The notes below the pieces were generated by a model. The model did no database searches, was not told where the DNA came from, and saw only the letters and a program-made list of their open reading frames with translations. From Eutypella sp. D-1 (lineage: Eukaryota; Ascomycota; Sordariomycetes; Xylariales; Diatrypaceae): a stretch of 45,508 nucleotides of DNA. Positions within the stretch are counted from its first letter, which is position 1, and every line of letters starts with the position of its first letter. A program made the translations under genes and the position numbers. This document shows positions 18,001-26,640 of this stretch, one piece after another. Where the stretch lies: the NCBI GenBank assembly GCA_023313575.1, contig JAJTTP010000042.1, positions 1-45,508 on the forward strand. The letters are read 5' to 3'.

Positions 18001-20968
18001 GCCCGCCGCCAACTTCGTAGGCACGCACAAAAAGCATTTGATAAGTATGGCTATTTCGCACCCTCCCTTCCCTCCTCGTGCAATTCTACTCCTTGATAAT
18101 TTTCACCATAAATTATACTCCTTTATAGTTGTCACCATAAAATTGATAGTGAGATACTTTTTTTGTGAGACGCAAATTAGGTATCTTGGTTCGTAGGAGT
18201 TCATGTATGCATATGATATGCCTTTTTTAAGAGCATAGTTCAAGGGTAAAATAGGTAGGTTCAATCTCCAAATCTCAGTTCAAATCTTAGTAATGCGCGA
18301 CGAAGTACTGCTTTATGATTTTGCTAACGAAGTATCCGGCGCTAAATCGTAGAGTAAAGCAGTCGCTTCCTAACGAAGTATGTGTCTCCTTTACGGAGGT
18401 AAATAAAAATTTATTAAATAAAAAAATGGAAAATAAAAGATTCATAGTTAGTACAAATGGTAGTTCTGCGCTGTCTCGTATCGACCAAGATGAACTTAAT
18501 TTAAAAAATACACCAAATTTAAGCAAGCTTTTGAAATAGTCAATCGTAAATAACATTTAAGTTTTAGTGGTTTAGAAAAAATAATAAGTTTAAAAGCATC
18601 AATTAATAAAGGGTTATCTGGTAAATTGAAATAAGCATTCCCTAAGATTATCCCTATTTAAAGACCTTTGGTTAAATCACCATAAAATTTTGATCCTTAT
18701 TGATTAGCAGTAAAAAAAATAAAAATGAAATCTTAAATGATGTAAACGATATAATTGAATAGATTTAGTCAAACAAAAATGAAGCGTCTTAGTTTTTATT
18801 TTTTTTTTTATTGTTAGTGGAGAAGGGTGTTTTTATATTAATCTATATAAAGCAAGCACAAAATTAGGGTTTTCTGCTTATTTAGTTTTTCAAATCACTC
18901 AGCATTCACGTGATGTAGAGTTAATGAAGAGCCTTATCTCTTTCTTCAATTGTGGTCGTTATGCTTTTCGTACGAATAAGAACTATGGTGATTTTTTAGT
19001 GACTACCTTTTCTGATGTCAATGATAAAATCATACCGTTTTTTTTTTAATATAAGATTGGAGGATGGCAAAGGCTAAGGCCATGCCTATGCCTACAAGGA
19101 GAGAGATTTTTTAGATTTTTGTAAAGCATCTGATATTATTAAAGCCAAAGGCCATTTAACCCTTAAGGGGGGTTAAATGAGATATCGGAATTAAAAGGAG
19201 GTATGAACCGTAAGAGAATGATTTAGATGACAACTTAATTTTAAAGTTTAAGAATAATGTAGAGTTAGCTGAACATTTGGGTATTTATAAGGTTACGGTA
19301 GGTAAGTGTTTAAATTCAGGCCTTGTATATAATAAAACTTCTCGATTTAAACCTATACAAGGTCAGATGTGTTTTTTTTTTAAAGCCTTTTTTGATTTAT
19401 GGTTATTAACTTTTGTTCTTTATAACTCTTGCCACCAAGAATTTATAGTAACAATAAGTAATTACTTAAAATAAATTATAATTACTTTTCATATACGATT
19501 TGTTACAGGCTTTTTTTAAGATGTATCATGCGTGGAATTTAATAATAAGAAAAATGAAAAATCAAAAATTGTTTAATATATTTCAAAAACAAATTTTTTT
19601 TTTCGGATTATGCTAATGTAGATATTTTTCCTTAATGCTTTCCTTTTGAGCGGCGAAGCCGACCCATTTTTACTATTAATAGCTATGCAGCTTCAGCTTT
19701 TTTTAGGCTAAAAACTAAAAAAAAAGGTTAATTGGTATTCTACCTCTCCGGTTATTGAAAAGGGTAATAAAAATCTTAACCCTGACCCTCAGCCGATTTT
19801 AACTCTAGATTTAATTGATATAGATTATATCAATTCATATAAAGGTATATTAAAAGGTAAAGGTGGTATTTATTGTAAATACTGTTAATGGTAAGCGATA
19901 TATTGGTAGCGCTTAAGACTTTTATATAAGAATTAAGCAACACCTTTTTTGAAGTATAGGGATACTTCAAATGTTGCTTAGCAAAAAGCCTTCGCTAAGT
20001 TTGGTTTAGATAAGTTTAAGTTATGTATTTTTGAGTATTTCACATATGAAAGTAAAATCGTAAGCCATAAATCGTTAACTGAACTAGAAACTAGTTATAT
20101 ATCAAAAGATGATTTCGACACTCTATATAATTTTAGCCATATTGCCCATAATAATCTAGGGTACAAACATACTGATGAATCTAAATTAAAGATCAGTAAA
20201 CCAGGAAATTTAAATCCTATGTATGGAGAAATACATAGTGAGGAGACCAAGGCTAAGATGAGTGAAAGGAAAAATAAGCATTTATTAGGAGTAGGAATAT
20301 TTGACTTAGATGGTAATTTAATCTCAAAACATAAGAATAATGTAGAATTAGCTAAACATTTAAATATTTCTAAAGTTACAGTAGGTAAATATTTAAATTC
20401 TAAGCTTATATACAATAATTCTTATTATTTTAAGCCTATAACTGAATAAGTATTATAGCGTAATCAAAAAAAACCAAAGGAATCAGAATTAGTTAGTGGG
20501 TTTATGACAGAACACGCTGCAGTTGTTTTTGTATTCTTTTTTTTAGCTGAATATTCTTCACTTGTAATTATGTGTATCTTGACTAGCTTGTTATTTTTAG
20601 GAGGTTATTTACCTTTATTTGGTTTATCTGATTTTTTCCCCATTATCGATTATGTATGTAGCAGTTTATTCTTTGAATATTGATATCTTGACGGTAATAG
20701 ATTCTATATGTTAAATCTTTTATTCAATACTGATAATCATTCTTCTCTTTGAGAAGGGTTCATATATGGTCTAACTTTGGGTATAAAAAGTTCCATTTTG
20801 GTTTTCACCTTCATATGGGCTCGGGCATCCTTCCCTAGAATTCGTTTTGATCAACTAATGTCCTTCTGTTGAACAGTTTTATTACCAATAGTGTTTGCTT
20901 TTATAATCTTAATCCCCTGTGTTTTATATAGTTTGGATATATTCCCTATTAATATAAATTTATTTTAA
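9089..20968 (+). CDS. nad1: NADH dehydrogenase subunit 1, exons 9089-9236, 11142-11242, 13018-13062, 14374-14470, 17197-17444, 20480-20968
   Basis: Membrane subunit of complex I at the quinone site. The joined exons give 375 aa without a break: [14 protein letters not shown].., [74 protein letters not shown] and [12 protein letters not shown]. Phases agree at every junction. At the fourth junction a T from exon 4 and GA from exon 5 make a TGA codon, read as the Trp of AGWSANSKY. The start at 9089 is the first ATG before a typical Nad1 N-terminus. Five group I introns give a gene length near 11.9 kb. Confidence 0.95.
9237..10364 (+). pseudogene. GIY-YIG homing endonuclease gene interrupted by a repeat
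   Basis: The frame continues from nad1 exon 1. The catalytic module [20 protein letters not shown] with Arg in LRTRLINHL is at about 9520-9615, and the Glu helix (LIERENYYL) near 9710. After MEEG the frame enters a GC-rich insertion and stops at TAA 9959-9961. The gene resumes in frame 0 at 10140 ([10 protein letters not shown]) and ends at TAA 10362-10364 with a NUMOD-like DNA-binding tail ([22 protein letters not shown]). The nuclease domain is intact; only the C-terminus is cut off. Confidence 0.82.
9905..10140 (+). repeat. Composite GC-rich repeat, copy B
   Basis: It begins with a GTCGCGCC...GGCGCAACGAC module (also at 35954-35984), then an A-tract plus TCAAAACCTAAAATCCGC. The block around TATATCAAATATGG seen on the right of copies A and C follows, then the CTCCGTATCC...AACGGAGG core (10033-10081), and a T-rich end. 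The modules occur in a different order from copies A and C, which suggests nested insertion or recombination between elements. Confidence 0.8.
10381..10510 (+). repeat. GC-rich repeat remnants in nad1 intron 1
   Basis: Short GC-rich stretches (CTTCGGGTACCCCTCCGGG) and a tandem AACAAAGTTA between the endonuclease and the intron core. No gene. Confidence 0.5.
10740..10905 (+). repeat. GC-rich hairpin element inside the nad1 intron 1 core
   Basis: It begins with TCGTAGGCGTAGGCTGCGCC, then an A-tract with AATCAAAAAAAA, an AT-rich middle and a T-tract, then GC-rich AGCAGGGTCTCCCGGAGACC. The GC / A-tract / AT middle / T-tract / GC plan is the same as in the other repeat copies. Confidence 0.6.
12390..12403 (+). 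repeat. 14-nt GC hairpin insertion in LAGLIDADG gene
   Basis: TCGCCGAAGGCGCA, a CGCC-GAA-GGCG mini-hairpin, separates the codons for PFL from those for EKYLIVG and causes a frameshift. Confidence 0.7.
12497..12769 (+). repeat. 273-bp composite GC-rich repeat, copy C
   Basis: Same length and, by eye, one base different (GCTGAGG for GCTAAGG) from copy A at 3418-3690. It sits after the codons for HWTS of a LAGLIDADG gene, the position equivalent to HLTP in copy A, and in the same reading frame relative to the host gene. Confidence 0.9.
12824..13017 (+). other. 3' part of nad1 intron 2
   Basis: It contains a long imperfect palindrome around 12890-12975 (CTAAGGACTACATGC... and ...TGAGTCCTTAGTGG) that may be the 3' terminal domain of the intron. 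No gene. Confidence 0.5.
13063..14373 (+). mobile_element. Group I intron 3 of nad1 (probably IA)
   Basis: It lies between GTT ATA CCT and TAT GGA CCT. The core strings GTCAAATTACGGGGAACTCC, GAAATGGACAATCGCGGATC and AGAGCAACGAGCAGACGG occupy 13083-13280; the ORF follows and reaches almost to the 3' splice site. Confidence 0.85.
13351..14346 (+). CDS. Double-motif LAGLIDADG homing endonuclease, intact
   Basis: The frame is open from TTG 13351 to TAA 14344-14346 (331 aa; no early ATG). The motifs are [11 protein letters not shown] (about 13494) and [11 protein letters not shown] (about 13966). Each is followed by a full domain, including the conserved segments [17 protein letters not shown] and EHLTTKGLQ. 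It shows no repeat insertion, unlike its neighbours, and is a good candidate for an active enzyme. Confidence 0.88.
14471..15841 (+). CDS. GIY-YIG homing endonuclease with a frameshift in the C-terminal part
   Basis: The frame continues from nad1 exon 4. Residues show [11 protein letters not shown] (shared with the intron 1 enzyme, which has RLAPVIPF), then the catalytic module [20 protein letters not shown] (about 14873-14935), Arg in FKKRIFEH and Glu in LGERETYYL. Frame 1 stops at TAA 15646. The sequence homologous to the C-terminus of such enzymes continues in frame 2 from about 15625 to at least 15841 ([24 protein letters not shown]-like). A one- or two-base indel near the C5 run at 15624-15628 explains the shift. 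The nuclease domain is intact. Confidence 0.8.
15842..16187 (+). other. Insertion between two endonuclease C-terminal pieces
   Basis: AT-rich sequence with a hairpin (TTAAAAATTCTTTTAAGAATTTT), a GC-rich patch (16004-16020) and a roughly 70-bp block (about 16103-16173) that is an inverted copy of 43846-43917. No gene. Confidence 0.55.
16188..16400 (+). pseudogene. Second copy of a GIY-YIG enzyme C-terminus
   Basis: The frame [16 protein letters not shown]... to GYI* (TAA 16398-16400) parallels [15 protein letters not shown] at 15720 and continues past the point where that copy ends. It looks like the original 3' end left behind when another version replaced it, or an end split off by the 15842-16187 insertion. 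Confidence 0.65.
16401..16737 (+). other. Intron 4 spacer without a gene
   Basis: GTA/TAG-rich sequence with a few GC-rich patches (CTTCGTAGGGGTAACC, GGCGGCCAAAAAGGGGG). I see no coding frame. Confidence 0.5.
16738..16771 (+). repeat. Perfect 16-bp hairpin element
   Basis: ATTCAAGGTATATTTA, loop TG, TAAATATACCTTGAAT. One arm recurs at 25698-25716 and a related hairpin is at 30391-30419, all behind a CATTC motif. Confidence 0.75.
17650..18066 (+). pseudogene. Degenerate GIY-YIG endonuclease
   Basis: Fragments VYIF-like...[32 protein letters not shown] (17900-17998, with an in-frame TAA and a frameshift) and KAFDKYGYF (18027-18056) are the GIY-YIG module and its following helix, split by a GC-rich piece at 18000-18022. 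Confidence 0.7.
18229..18297 (+). pseudogene. tRNA-Trp pseudogene
   Basis: This copy of trnW(uca) at 42198-42268, including part of its upstream flank (CTTTTTTAAGAG), has a disrupted acceptor 3' strand (TAATGCG against AAGAGCA) and altered anticodon stem, while TCA in the loop remains. It lies inside nad1 intron 5. Confidence 0.75.
18540..19225 (+). pseudogene. Degenerate LAGLIDADG endonuclease, second domain
   Basis: Pieces [25 protein letters not shown] (18552-18630), PYWLA (about 18697), then after a repeat [14 protein letters not shown] (18818-18860), [29 protein letters not shown] and [11 protein letters not shown] in several frames. A GC/A-tract repeat (about 18768-18815) sits exactly between WLA and the SGEG part of the motif. 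Confidence 0.7.
19226..19375 (+). pseudogene. Duplicate NUMOD-like C-terminus of a GIY-YIG enzyme
   Basis: [31 protein letters not shown] parallels the segment [24 protein letters not shown] near 20330, so a second version of the same 3' end exists 1.1 kb upstream of the later one. Confidence 0.7.
19445..19495 (+). repeat. Copy of the nad1 upstream region
   Basis: GTAATTACTTAAAATAAATTA followed by TTTTCATA closely matches 8993-9030, just upstream of nad1. Here it lies inside nad1 intron 5. Confidence 0.6.
19830..20449 (+). pseudogene. GIY-YIG endonuclease, frameshifted at the N-terminal end
   Basis: GGIYC and NGKRYIGSA (19860-19910) are in different frames, with an in-frame stop between them. 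From 19985 the frame is open to TAA 20447-20449: [26 protein letters not shown] (catalytic Glu), [37 protein letters not shown] (NUMOD3-like) and a NUMOD1-like end. The catalytic module is broken, but the DNA-binding part is well preserved. Confidence 0.78.
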
Positions 20969-21100
20969 ATTTTATTTTTGTTAAGATGATAAAAAAATTA
21001 ATATGTAGTTTGTTTTATATAATATAATCATGTAATTGTTTACTTATGATGTAATTTTTTTTTAATTATATGGGAAGTTTTATTTTATTAGAGATAATAA

Positions 21101-22612
21101 ATGTTATTATCATCTTTATTATTTATACCTGTTTTAGGTATATTCTTAATATCTAGCCTGGATTCTAATTATATAGATTCTAAGGTTTCAATTAGTCAAA
21201 TTGCGTCTTATTATAAAAGGATAGCCTTAGTAACATCAGTTTTAAATTTAATAGTATCTCTAGTAATATTTATATTATTTGATTTTAGTTCTAATCAATT
21301 TCAATTTGTTGATTATCAATATGTATATGATTTATATGGTATATACCTTGGAGTAGATAGTATATCTATCTATTTTGTTTTATTAACTACTATTATCTTT
21401 CCTATTGCAATTATAGGTAATTTTAATTCTATTACTGATAATATAAAAACCTATTTTATATTGATGTTATTATTAGAAATGTTATTGTTAGCTTGTTTTT
21501 TAGTTTTAGATATATTATTATTCTACGTATTTTTTGAATCCATTCTCCCTCCTTTGTTTTTACTAATAGGGATATTCGGGTCCTCAAATAGAGTTAGGGC
21601 TAGTTTTTATCTTTTTTTATACACACTTTTTGGATCTCTCTTCTTATTGTTGGCGATACTAACAATGTCTTCTATAATGGGGGGTACAGATATGGAGTTA
21701 TTATTTAAATCAAATTTCGATTACGCTACGCAAGTATTTTTATTCTGCGGAGTGTTTTTTTCTATTGCCATTAAAACTCCGGTTTATCCTCTTCACACCT
21801 GGTTGTTAAGAGCTCATGTAGAATCTCCTTTAGGTGGAAGTATTATTTTGGCTGGAATAGTGCTTAAACTAGGATTATACGCTGTATTAAGATTAATGTT
21901 ACCAATAATACCTCAGGCCTGTTTAGATTACACATTTGTAATATATGTAATTTGTGTTATTACTATTATATATGCTAGTTTTAGTACTTTAAGAACTACA
22001 GATCTTAAAGAATTAGTAGCATATAGCTCAGTATCTCATGCTGCTGTGTATATACTAGGTGTTTTCTCTAACACAGTTGCTGGAATAGAGGGGGCTATAA
22101 TCTTAGGATTGGCGCATGGATTTGCTTCCAGCGGATTGTTTATTATTGTTGGGGGGGTTCTTTACGATAGAACCGGAACTAGATTAATTACTTTCTATAG
22201 AGGATTATCTCAGATGATGCCTTTGTGCTCTTTATTATTCTTTATCTTCTGTTTAGGTAATTGTGGAGCACCTCTTACATTAAATTTTGTAGGAGAGTTC
22301 CTATCTCTTTATGGTGCATTTGAAAGATTACCCGTTTTAGGTGTTTTAGCCGCTTCTTCAATGGTGTTCTCTGCAGCTTACAGTATTTATTTATTTAATA
22401 GAGTAGCCTTTGGTGGTTCCTTCTCTTTATTCTTTCAAGAAAGTTTTTTTGACTTAAGTAAAAGAGAATTCTCTATATTATTAACTCTAGCATTATTTAT
22501 GGTTTTATTTGGTATATACCCTAATGTAATATTAGATGGTATCCATTACGGTGTATCCGGTTTAATTTATAGTTATTCTGAATTATCAACTCTTACTTCT
22601 ACAAATAATTAG
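21101..22612 (+). CDS. nad4: NADH dehydrogenase subunit 4, complete, no intron
   Basis: A 503-aa antiporter-like membrane subunit of complex I. It has about 13-14 hydrophobic segments. Typical strings are GVDSISIYFVLLTT, FYVFFESILPPLFLLIGIFG (conserved Glu), TPVYPLHTWLLRAHVESP and LKLGLYAVLRL (conserved Lys), and TLNFVGEFLSLYGAFERLPV. The start ATG 21101 and stop TAG 22610-22612 give the usual family length. No indel is seen. A second, diverged 3' end lies at 24038-24568. Confidence 0.96.
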   Translation: MLLSSLLFIPVLGIFLISSLDSNYIDSKVSISQIASYYKRIALVTSVLNLIVSLVIFILFDFSSNQFQFVDYQYVYDLYGIYLGVDSISIYFVLLTTIIFPIAIIGNFNSITDNIKTYFILMLLLEMLLLACFLVLDILLFYVFFESILPPLFLLIGIFGSSNRVRASFYLFLYTLFGSLFLLLAILTMSSIMGGTDMELLFKSNFDYATQVFLFCGVFFSIAIKTPVYPLHTWLLRAHVESPLGGSIILAGIVLKLGLYAVLRLMLPIIPQACLDYTFVIYVICVITIIYASFSTLRTTDLKELVAYSSVSHAAVYILGVFSNTVAGIEGAIILGLAHGFASSGLFIIVGGVLYDRTGTRLITFYRGLSQMMPLCSLLFFIFCLGNCGAPLTLNFVGEFLSLYGAFERLPVLGVLAASSMVFSAAYSIYLFNRVAFGGSFSLFFQESFFDLSKREFSILLTLALFMVLFGIYPNVILDGIHYGVSGLIYSYSELSTLTSTNN

Positions 22613-22702
22613 AGTTTAGTACCTGTATCTTGCTTAGATAATCCAACATCTACATTATCCGGATCCCTGTTGCTTTCGAGTAGCGTGTGAAAGACCGGGT
22701 AA
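22613..22702 (+). other. Probable intron 5' core remnant behind nad4
   Basis: AAGACCGGGTAATATGG and nearby GC-bearing strings look like part of a group I core that belonged to an intron-bearing nad4 allele; too little remains to be certain. Confidence 0.35.
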
Positions 22703-23530
22703 TATGGATCAAGTTAATTTTAGTAAATTTTACTCTACTTCAAGTAAGTCAACATGGGGAGAAAACCCGGCAACATTACCTGTTCACTCAACACTTGATA
22801 GATTATCTCCAGAGTTTTGTGAATGATTTGCCGGGTTTGTGGATGCAGAAGGCCTATTTGCGGTTTATTTAGTAGATGACAGGAGACCTAAATCTTCCTT
22901 TAGAATTACCTTGCATAAAGATGACCACGCAGCTCTAGAATTCATACAAGATCAATTAGGAGCAGGTAATATCTTGTCTAGTAGAGAAACTTTGGTGTTT
23001 TATTTACAAAGAGAGGAGGATTTAGAGAATGTTCTTTTCCCTCTTTTAGATTCATTCCCTCTTAATTCTACTAAACACATGGATTATCTTTAAAAAAGCG
23101 CATTTTATAAGGAAAGATAGATCATATAGGACATTTGAAGGTTTAAGTTATCTGAAAAATCTGTTATCCCAGCTGAAGAATGAAAGAACTGATTTTACGT
23201 ACCCTGGTAACCATACTTTCCGAATAACTCTTAATTGAATGTTAGGGTTTATAGAGGGAGACGGGATGTTTACAGGACACGTAGACAAAGAAACTTACAG
23301 GATACGGTAAGGTTTAAGTATCATTCAGACGGCGGCTGAAGAAAAACTTCTGGACACTATTAGAGTCTTCTGGAAAAATCTTGCTCAAGTTAAATAAGCC
23401 TCAGGAGATGGGGAGGAAATAGTGTAAAAAAATAAATGTACCAGCTAAACCTTCCGAACAGCCTTCTATTCGAATTACTATTAGTGATACAGTTTTTTTA
23501 TACACTACAATTATACCTTTATTTAACTCT
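22703..23530 (+). pseudogene. Degenerate LAGLIDADG endonuclease
   Basis: The first motif WFAGFVDAEGLFAVYL (about 22826-22873) is well preserved, and the first domain runs to DSFPLNSTKHMDYL (TAA 23091). The second domain appears in other frames: MLGFIEGDGMF-like sequence near 23238-23270 and ITISDTVFLYTTIIPLF near 23485. Several frameshifts and stops are present. Confidence 0.75.
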
Positions 23531-23543
23531 TAAATTTTTCACC

Positions 23544-23575
23544 AAACCCCCGCAGTAAGAATGCAGCGGGGGTTT
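23544..23575 (+). repeat. GC hairpin family R3, copy 1 (inverted)
   Basis: AAACCCCCGCAGTAAG...GCGGGGGTTT; arms of 10 or more bp. The same hairpin in the opposite orientation occurs at 24911, 40046, 43438 and 43618. Confidence 0.8.
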
Positions 23576-23619
23576 ATGAAAAAAGGTTAGATTATCAGGA
23601 TTGATCTATTGTAGTTCAA

Positions 23620-24009
23620 ATTTCTTTTTTAGGTATACATTTAAACGAGGAAGGTATATCCTTGGCTTTAGATTTAATTAGTCGTATGAATAATAGTAGA
23701 CTTACTACTCATAAAAACTTTAAAGAGGTATAAATCAGTAAGGATAGAATAGATCATGTTTTATTTTTATCTTCTGCCTATGAGTATAGAGGTGGAGAAC
23801 GTTATCTTATAGATAGCGGTAGAAAAGTTTCCCTTATTAAAGAAATTAAGTTAATTGATCCTCAAGGATTAGGATTAGTATTTCCTAGTATAAGCGAATG
23901 TGCCCGGGCTTTAAATGAAGATAGGAAGAGAATAGTTAGATATGTTAATAAGGATAAATTATTAGTGTGCAAGAATGATAAAAATAAGAAATACTATGTG
24001 GTGAGATAA
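23620..24009 (+). pseudogene. LAGLIDADG enzyme C-terminal end with NUMOD-like tail
   Basis: GIHLNEEGISLALDLISRMNN (typical end of the second domain), an in-frame TAA at about 23731, then RYLIDSGRKVSLIKE and LVFPSISECARALNEDRKR (NUMOD1-like helix-turn-helix) ending at TAA 24007-24009. It belongs with the gene at 22703 and precedes the duplicated nad4 exon, as expected for an intron endonuclease. Confidence 0.65.
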
Positions 24010-24029
24010 GACTTACCTAGTTCGAATCT

Positions 24030-24568
24030 GTACCTTATTGGTTAGCCCTGGTTTATCTATTGTAGCTGGAGGTGTTTTATATGATAGAACTGGTACTCGT
24101 AACATAGCTTATTACCGGGGAATTGCTCAATTACTTCCATTATGTTCCGTTTTATTTTTTATTTTATGTTTAGGTAATTGTGGAGCACCTCTTACATTAA
24201 ATTTTGTAGGAGGGTTCCTATCTCTTTATGGTGCATTTGAAAGACTACCCGTTCTAGGTGTTTTAGCCGTTTCTTATATGGTATTTTCAGCAGCATACTC
24301 AATTTTCTTATTTAATAGAGTAGCTTTTGGTTGTAGCTTTAGTGTATTCTTTCTCGAGGGTTTTGTAGATCTTACAAAACGAGAGTTCTCCATATTATTT
24401 ATTTTAGTATTCCTTACAGTATTATTTGGAATTTACCCTAGTGTAATATTGGATGGTCTTCATTTTGGAGTCTCAACTTTAATTTATAGTGCTGATTATT
24501 CAAATTCGTTTACTTATACAGGTTCTTCTTTCAAGTGGATAACCTTTCATTGGATAAGTTTAAATTAG
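24030..24568 (+). pseudogene. nad4: Duplicated, diverged nad4 3' exon
   Basis: VSPGLSIVAGGVLYDRTGTR through to the C-terminus corresponds to about the last 165 residues of the resident Nad4 and is open to the end. Most of it is clearly diverged, but about 100 bp around CCTCTTACATTAAATTTTGT (about 24172-24275) are almost identical to the resident gene. The conserved Glu of VGEF is Gly here. It has no 5' part in frame, and with the degenerate endonuclease before it, it looks like the downstream exon of a foreign intron-bearing nad4 allele. Confidence 0.85.
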
Positions 24569-24595
24569 GAAGTTCTAATTTGTCCCGGTGGAATT

Positions 24596-25640
24596 AGAAC
24601 TTTAACTAGACGTACAAATGTACAAGTATGTAACTCATCAAAAGTTTCTTTCAGTTCAAATAGCAAGGTGGCAGAGAGTGAGGAACTTCACCCTGAATAT
24701 GTTGTTGGGTTAACGGATGCAGAAGGTTGCTTTATGACTCTTGTAAAGAGCCAAAATATACAGTAGGTTGAAGAGCAAGTTGTTGTTTTCAAATAGGTTT
24801 GGCATCTTGAGATAAACCTCTTTTAGAAAAACTTCAAAGTGCTTTGAAGGTAGCCTTGGCTAAAAATCTTGGATTTTTAAGACTGACAAGGAGGAATAAA
24901 AAAAAATATTAAACCCCCGCTGCATTCTTACTGCGGGGTTTAAGTATTATATAAAATTAATAGGTTAAATTTAGTCAAACAAAAATGAAGCGTCTTAGTT
25001 TTTGTTCTTTTTTTTATGTCTAGGCAACCTGCTACGCAGGTAGGTACTAGAAATAAAGCAGGAAGTAATGCTTATTTATATAGAGTGACCTCTCCTAAGG
25101 ATTTACTTGTTGTTATTATTCCTTTTTTATGAGAAATACCCTCTTTTAACTCATAAATACTCTGACTTTATTTAAAAAAAGTGTTTAAGCTTTAAATAAT
25201 GGAGAACATTTAAAGCTAGAAGGACGCTCCGCACACAAAGAATTTTGAATTGGAGAGCTTCTAGAAACTTAGGGTTATCATCGGAGTTAAAAGCTGCTTT
25301 TCCTGATACTGTGGCTGAAGTAAGACCTTTAAATTTGGATATCAATATTAGAGATTCTCAATGATTGGTAGGATTTACAGAAGGAGAAGGTTGCTTTAGT
25401 ATTTTGGTTAAAAAAAATTGAGGGGGTTCTACATCAAACCAAACTATAATTAAGATAGTTTTAGAATTTCTATTAACTCAACATTCTAGAGATATTTTAT
25501 TAATCAAAAGTCTAGTGATTACTTAGGGTGTGGTAATGTTTACTATTACCCTGATAAAGCTGATGCGGTTTATTTTAAAGTTAGGGCTAAATAAGATATT
25601 GGAACTAAAATCTTACCTATTTTTGAAAAATAGAAAAATA
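24596..25640 (+). pseudogene. Degenerate LAGLIDADG endonuclease split by repeats
   Basis: The first motif [12 protein letters not shown] is at about 24700-24735; the rest of domain one is interrupted by hairpin R3 (24911-24942) and by the GTCAAACAAAAATGAAGCG repeat (about 24977-25015). Domain two has WLVGFTEGEGCFSILV (about 25361-25410) and LTQHSRDILLIKSL. Frames change several times. Confidence 0.72.
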
Positions 25641-25688
25641 GAAAAATAGAAAAATAGAAAAATAGAAAAATAGAAAAATAGAAAAATA
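25628..25688 (+). repeat. Tandem repeat of GAAAAATA, about eight units
   Basis: An exact 8-bp unit repeated head to tail. Confidence 0.95.
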
Positions 25689-25715
25689 TCCTGCCTTCAT
25701 TCAAGGTATATTTAT

Positions 25716-25758
25716 AAAATAAATCCCTAATCCCCTCCGGGGATTAGGGATTTATTTT
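25716..25758 (+). repeat. Perfect 20-bp hairpin with 3-nt loop
   Basis: AAAATAAATCCCTAATCCCC, loop TCC, then the exact reverse complement. It is preceded by CTTCATTCAAGGTATATTTA, one arm of the 16738 hairpin, so one element seems to have landed in another. Confidence 0.9.
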
Positions 25759-26244
25759 TTTTTAATGGCCTAACTTCGTCAGGGTTAAATGAAATTATAA
25801 AGCTTAGAGATCAAATGAATACACAAAGACTACATGATAAATCTTAGCCGCTATCGGTTTAAAAGTAGGTTATACGGAATACTTTAACTTGGATAGATAT
25901 TATAAAAAAGAACCGGAAAGAATAAGATGTTTGATGCCTTAGCTTTGTATGTGAACTAATCTTAGTTAGCTAGGAATCCACTAGTTTACATTAAGGTAAA
26001 TATAGCGATATACAGGTTCCCTTTTATAATAATTGTTTAAAGTAGTTAGTGATAGGAATTTTAACCCGGTGGTGGGGTTATTCAGTTTATTTATCAAGTT
26101 GCATGGTGTTGTAGCGAAAAAAAAAGTTTTTCGTATAGTTATTCATTGGCTGATGTTACTACTAATAAACATCGGTATTGGAAAGGGAGGGATGGTGGGC
26201 ATATTTAAAGAAAAATACCAGAGCATTATGAGGATACAGAACTA
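25759..26244 (+). other. Spacer with scraps of endonuclease sequence
   Basis: It includes KLRDQMNTQRL-like coding scraps near 25800-25830 (end of a LAGLIDADG gene); otherwise I see no gene. Confidence 0.45.
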
Positions 26245-26360
26245 AGTATAAGATCTTATAAAATAACAGCTTTTGTAACATCTATTCTAAATTTAGTTAT
26301 ATCTTTAGTAATATTTATATTATTTTATTTGAGCAGTAATCAATTTCAGTTTGTGCAAGG
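26245..26360 (+). pseudogene. nad4: Stray nad4 5' fragment
   Basis: SYKITAFVTSILNLVISLVIF and SSNQFQFV correspond to Nad4 residues about 33-70 (resident: ALVTSVLNLIVSLVIFILF). It lies 1.7 kb downstream of the duplicated nad4 3' exon, so the two ends are in reversed order. Confidence 0.85.
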
Positions 26361-26379
26361 ATGGCTCACGAAGTGCGCC

Positions 26380-26640
26380 TTTCGCTCCACGTGTTTTCCC
26401 CTTTCTCTTCACTAACGAGTAGAAGAGAAAAAGGAAAACTAACAAAAAATAATCTTGGGTTTGCGTAGGCTCCGCCTTACCATATCTCAGACCCTTCGGT
26501 GGCTACGCCTACAGAAGCGATCCATAAGGTAAAAATTTACCAGGGATCAGGTAATAAAATTATCGCCGATCCTGTAATATATAAAATAAATAGTTTATAT
26601 ATATTTTTTATTTTTTTTTAATGCCTTTAAAGACAGGCAC
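26380..26640 (+). repeat. GC-rich repeat cluster (families R5 and R2)
   Basis: R5 at 26393-26440 (TTTTCCCCTTTCTCTTCACT ... GAGTAGAAGAGAAAA) recurs at 42688-42738. R2 at about 26461-26580 (GTAGGCTCCGCCTTACC ... CCTTCGGTGGCTACGCC ... CCAGGGATCAGG) recurs at 38396-38478 and 40503-40615. A T-tract ending in TTAATGCC closes the cluster. Confidence 0.75.

Larger units (their letters stand above)
17445..20479 (+). mobile_element. Group I intron 5 of nad1, filled with endonuclease remains
   Basis: It lies between GCT GAG GCT and GAA TCA GAA. The core is unusually close to the 5' end (17466-17605: ATTGCTGGAAACTTC, CCTTCAGAGGCTAGACGTG, AGGTATAGTCC). About 2.8 kb of degenerate ORFs, a tRNA-Trp copy and repeats follow before the 3' splice site. 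Either the 3' exon is reached across a very large terminal loop, or the intron has been extended by later insertions. Confidence 0.75.

Noticed and set aside
17996..18196. 66-aa ORF in nad1 intron 5
   Set aside because: It runs across a GC patch and a decayed GIY-YIG gene in the wrong frame.
21101..24568. nad4 as a two-exon gene using the second 3' end
   Set aside because: The first copy is complete with a stop and full family length; the second lacks the conserved Glu and would duplicate the C-terminus.
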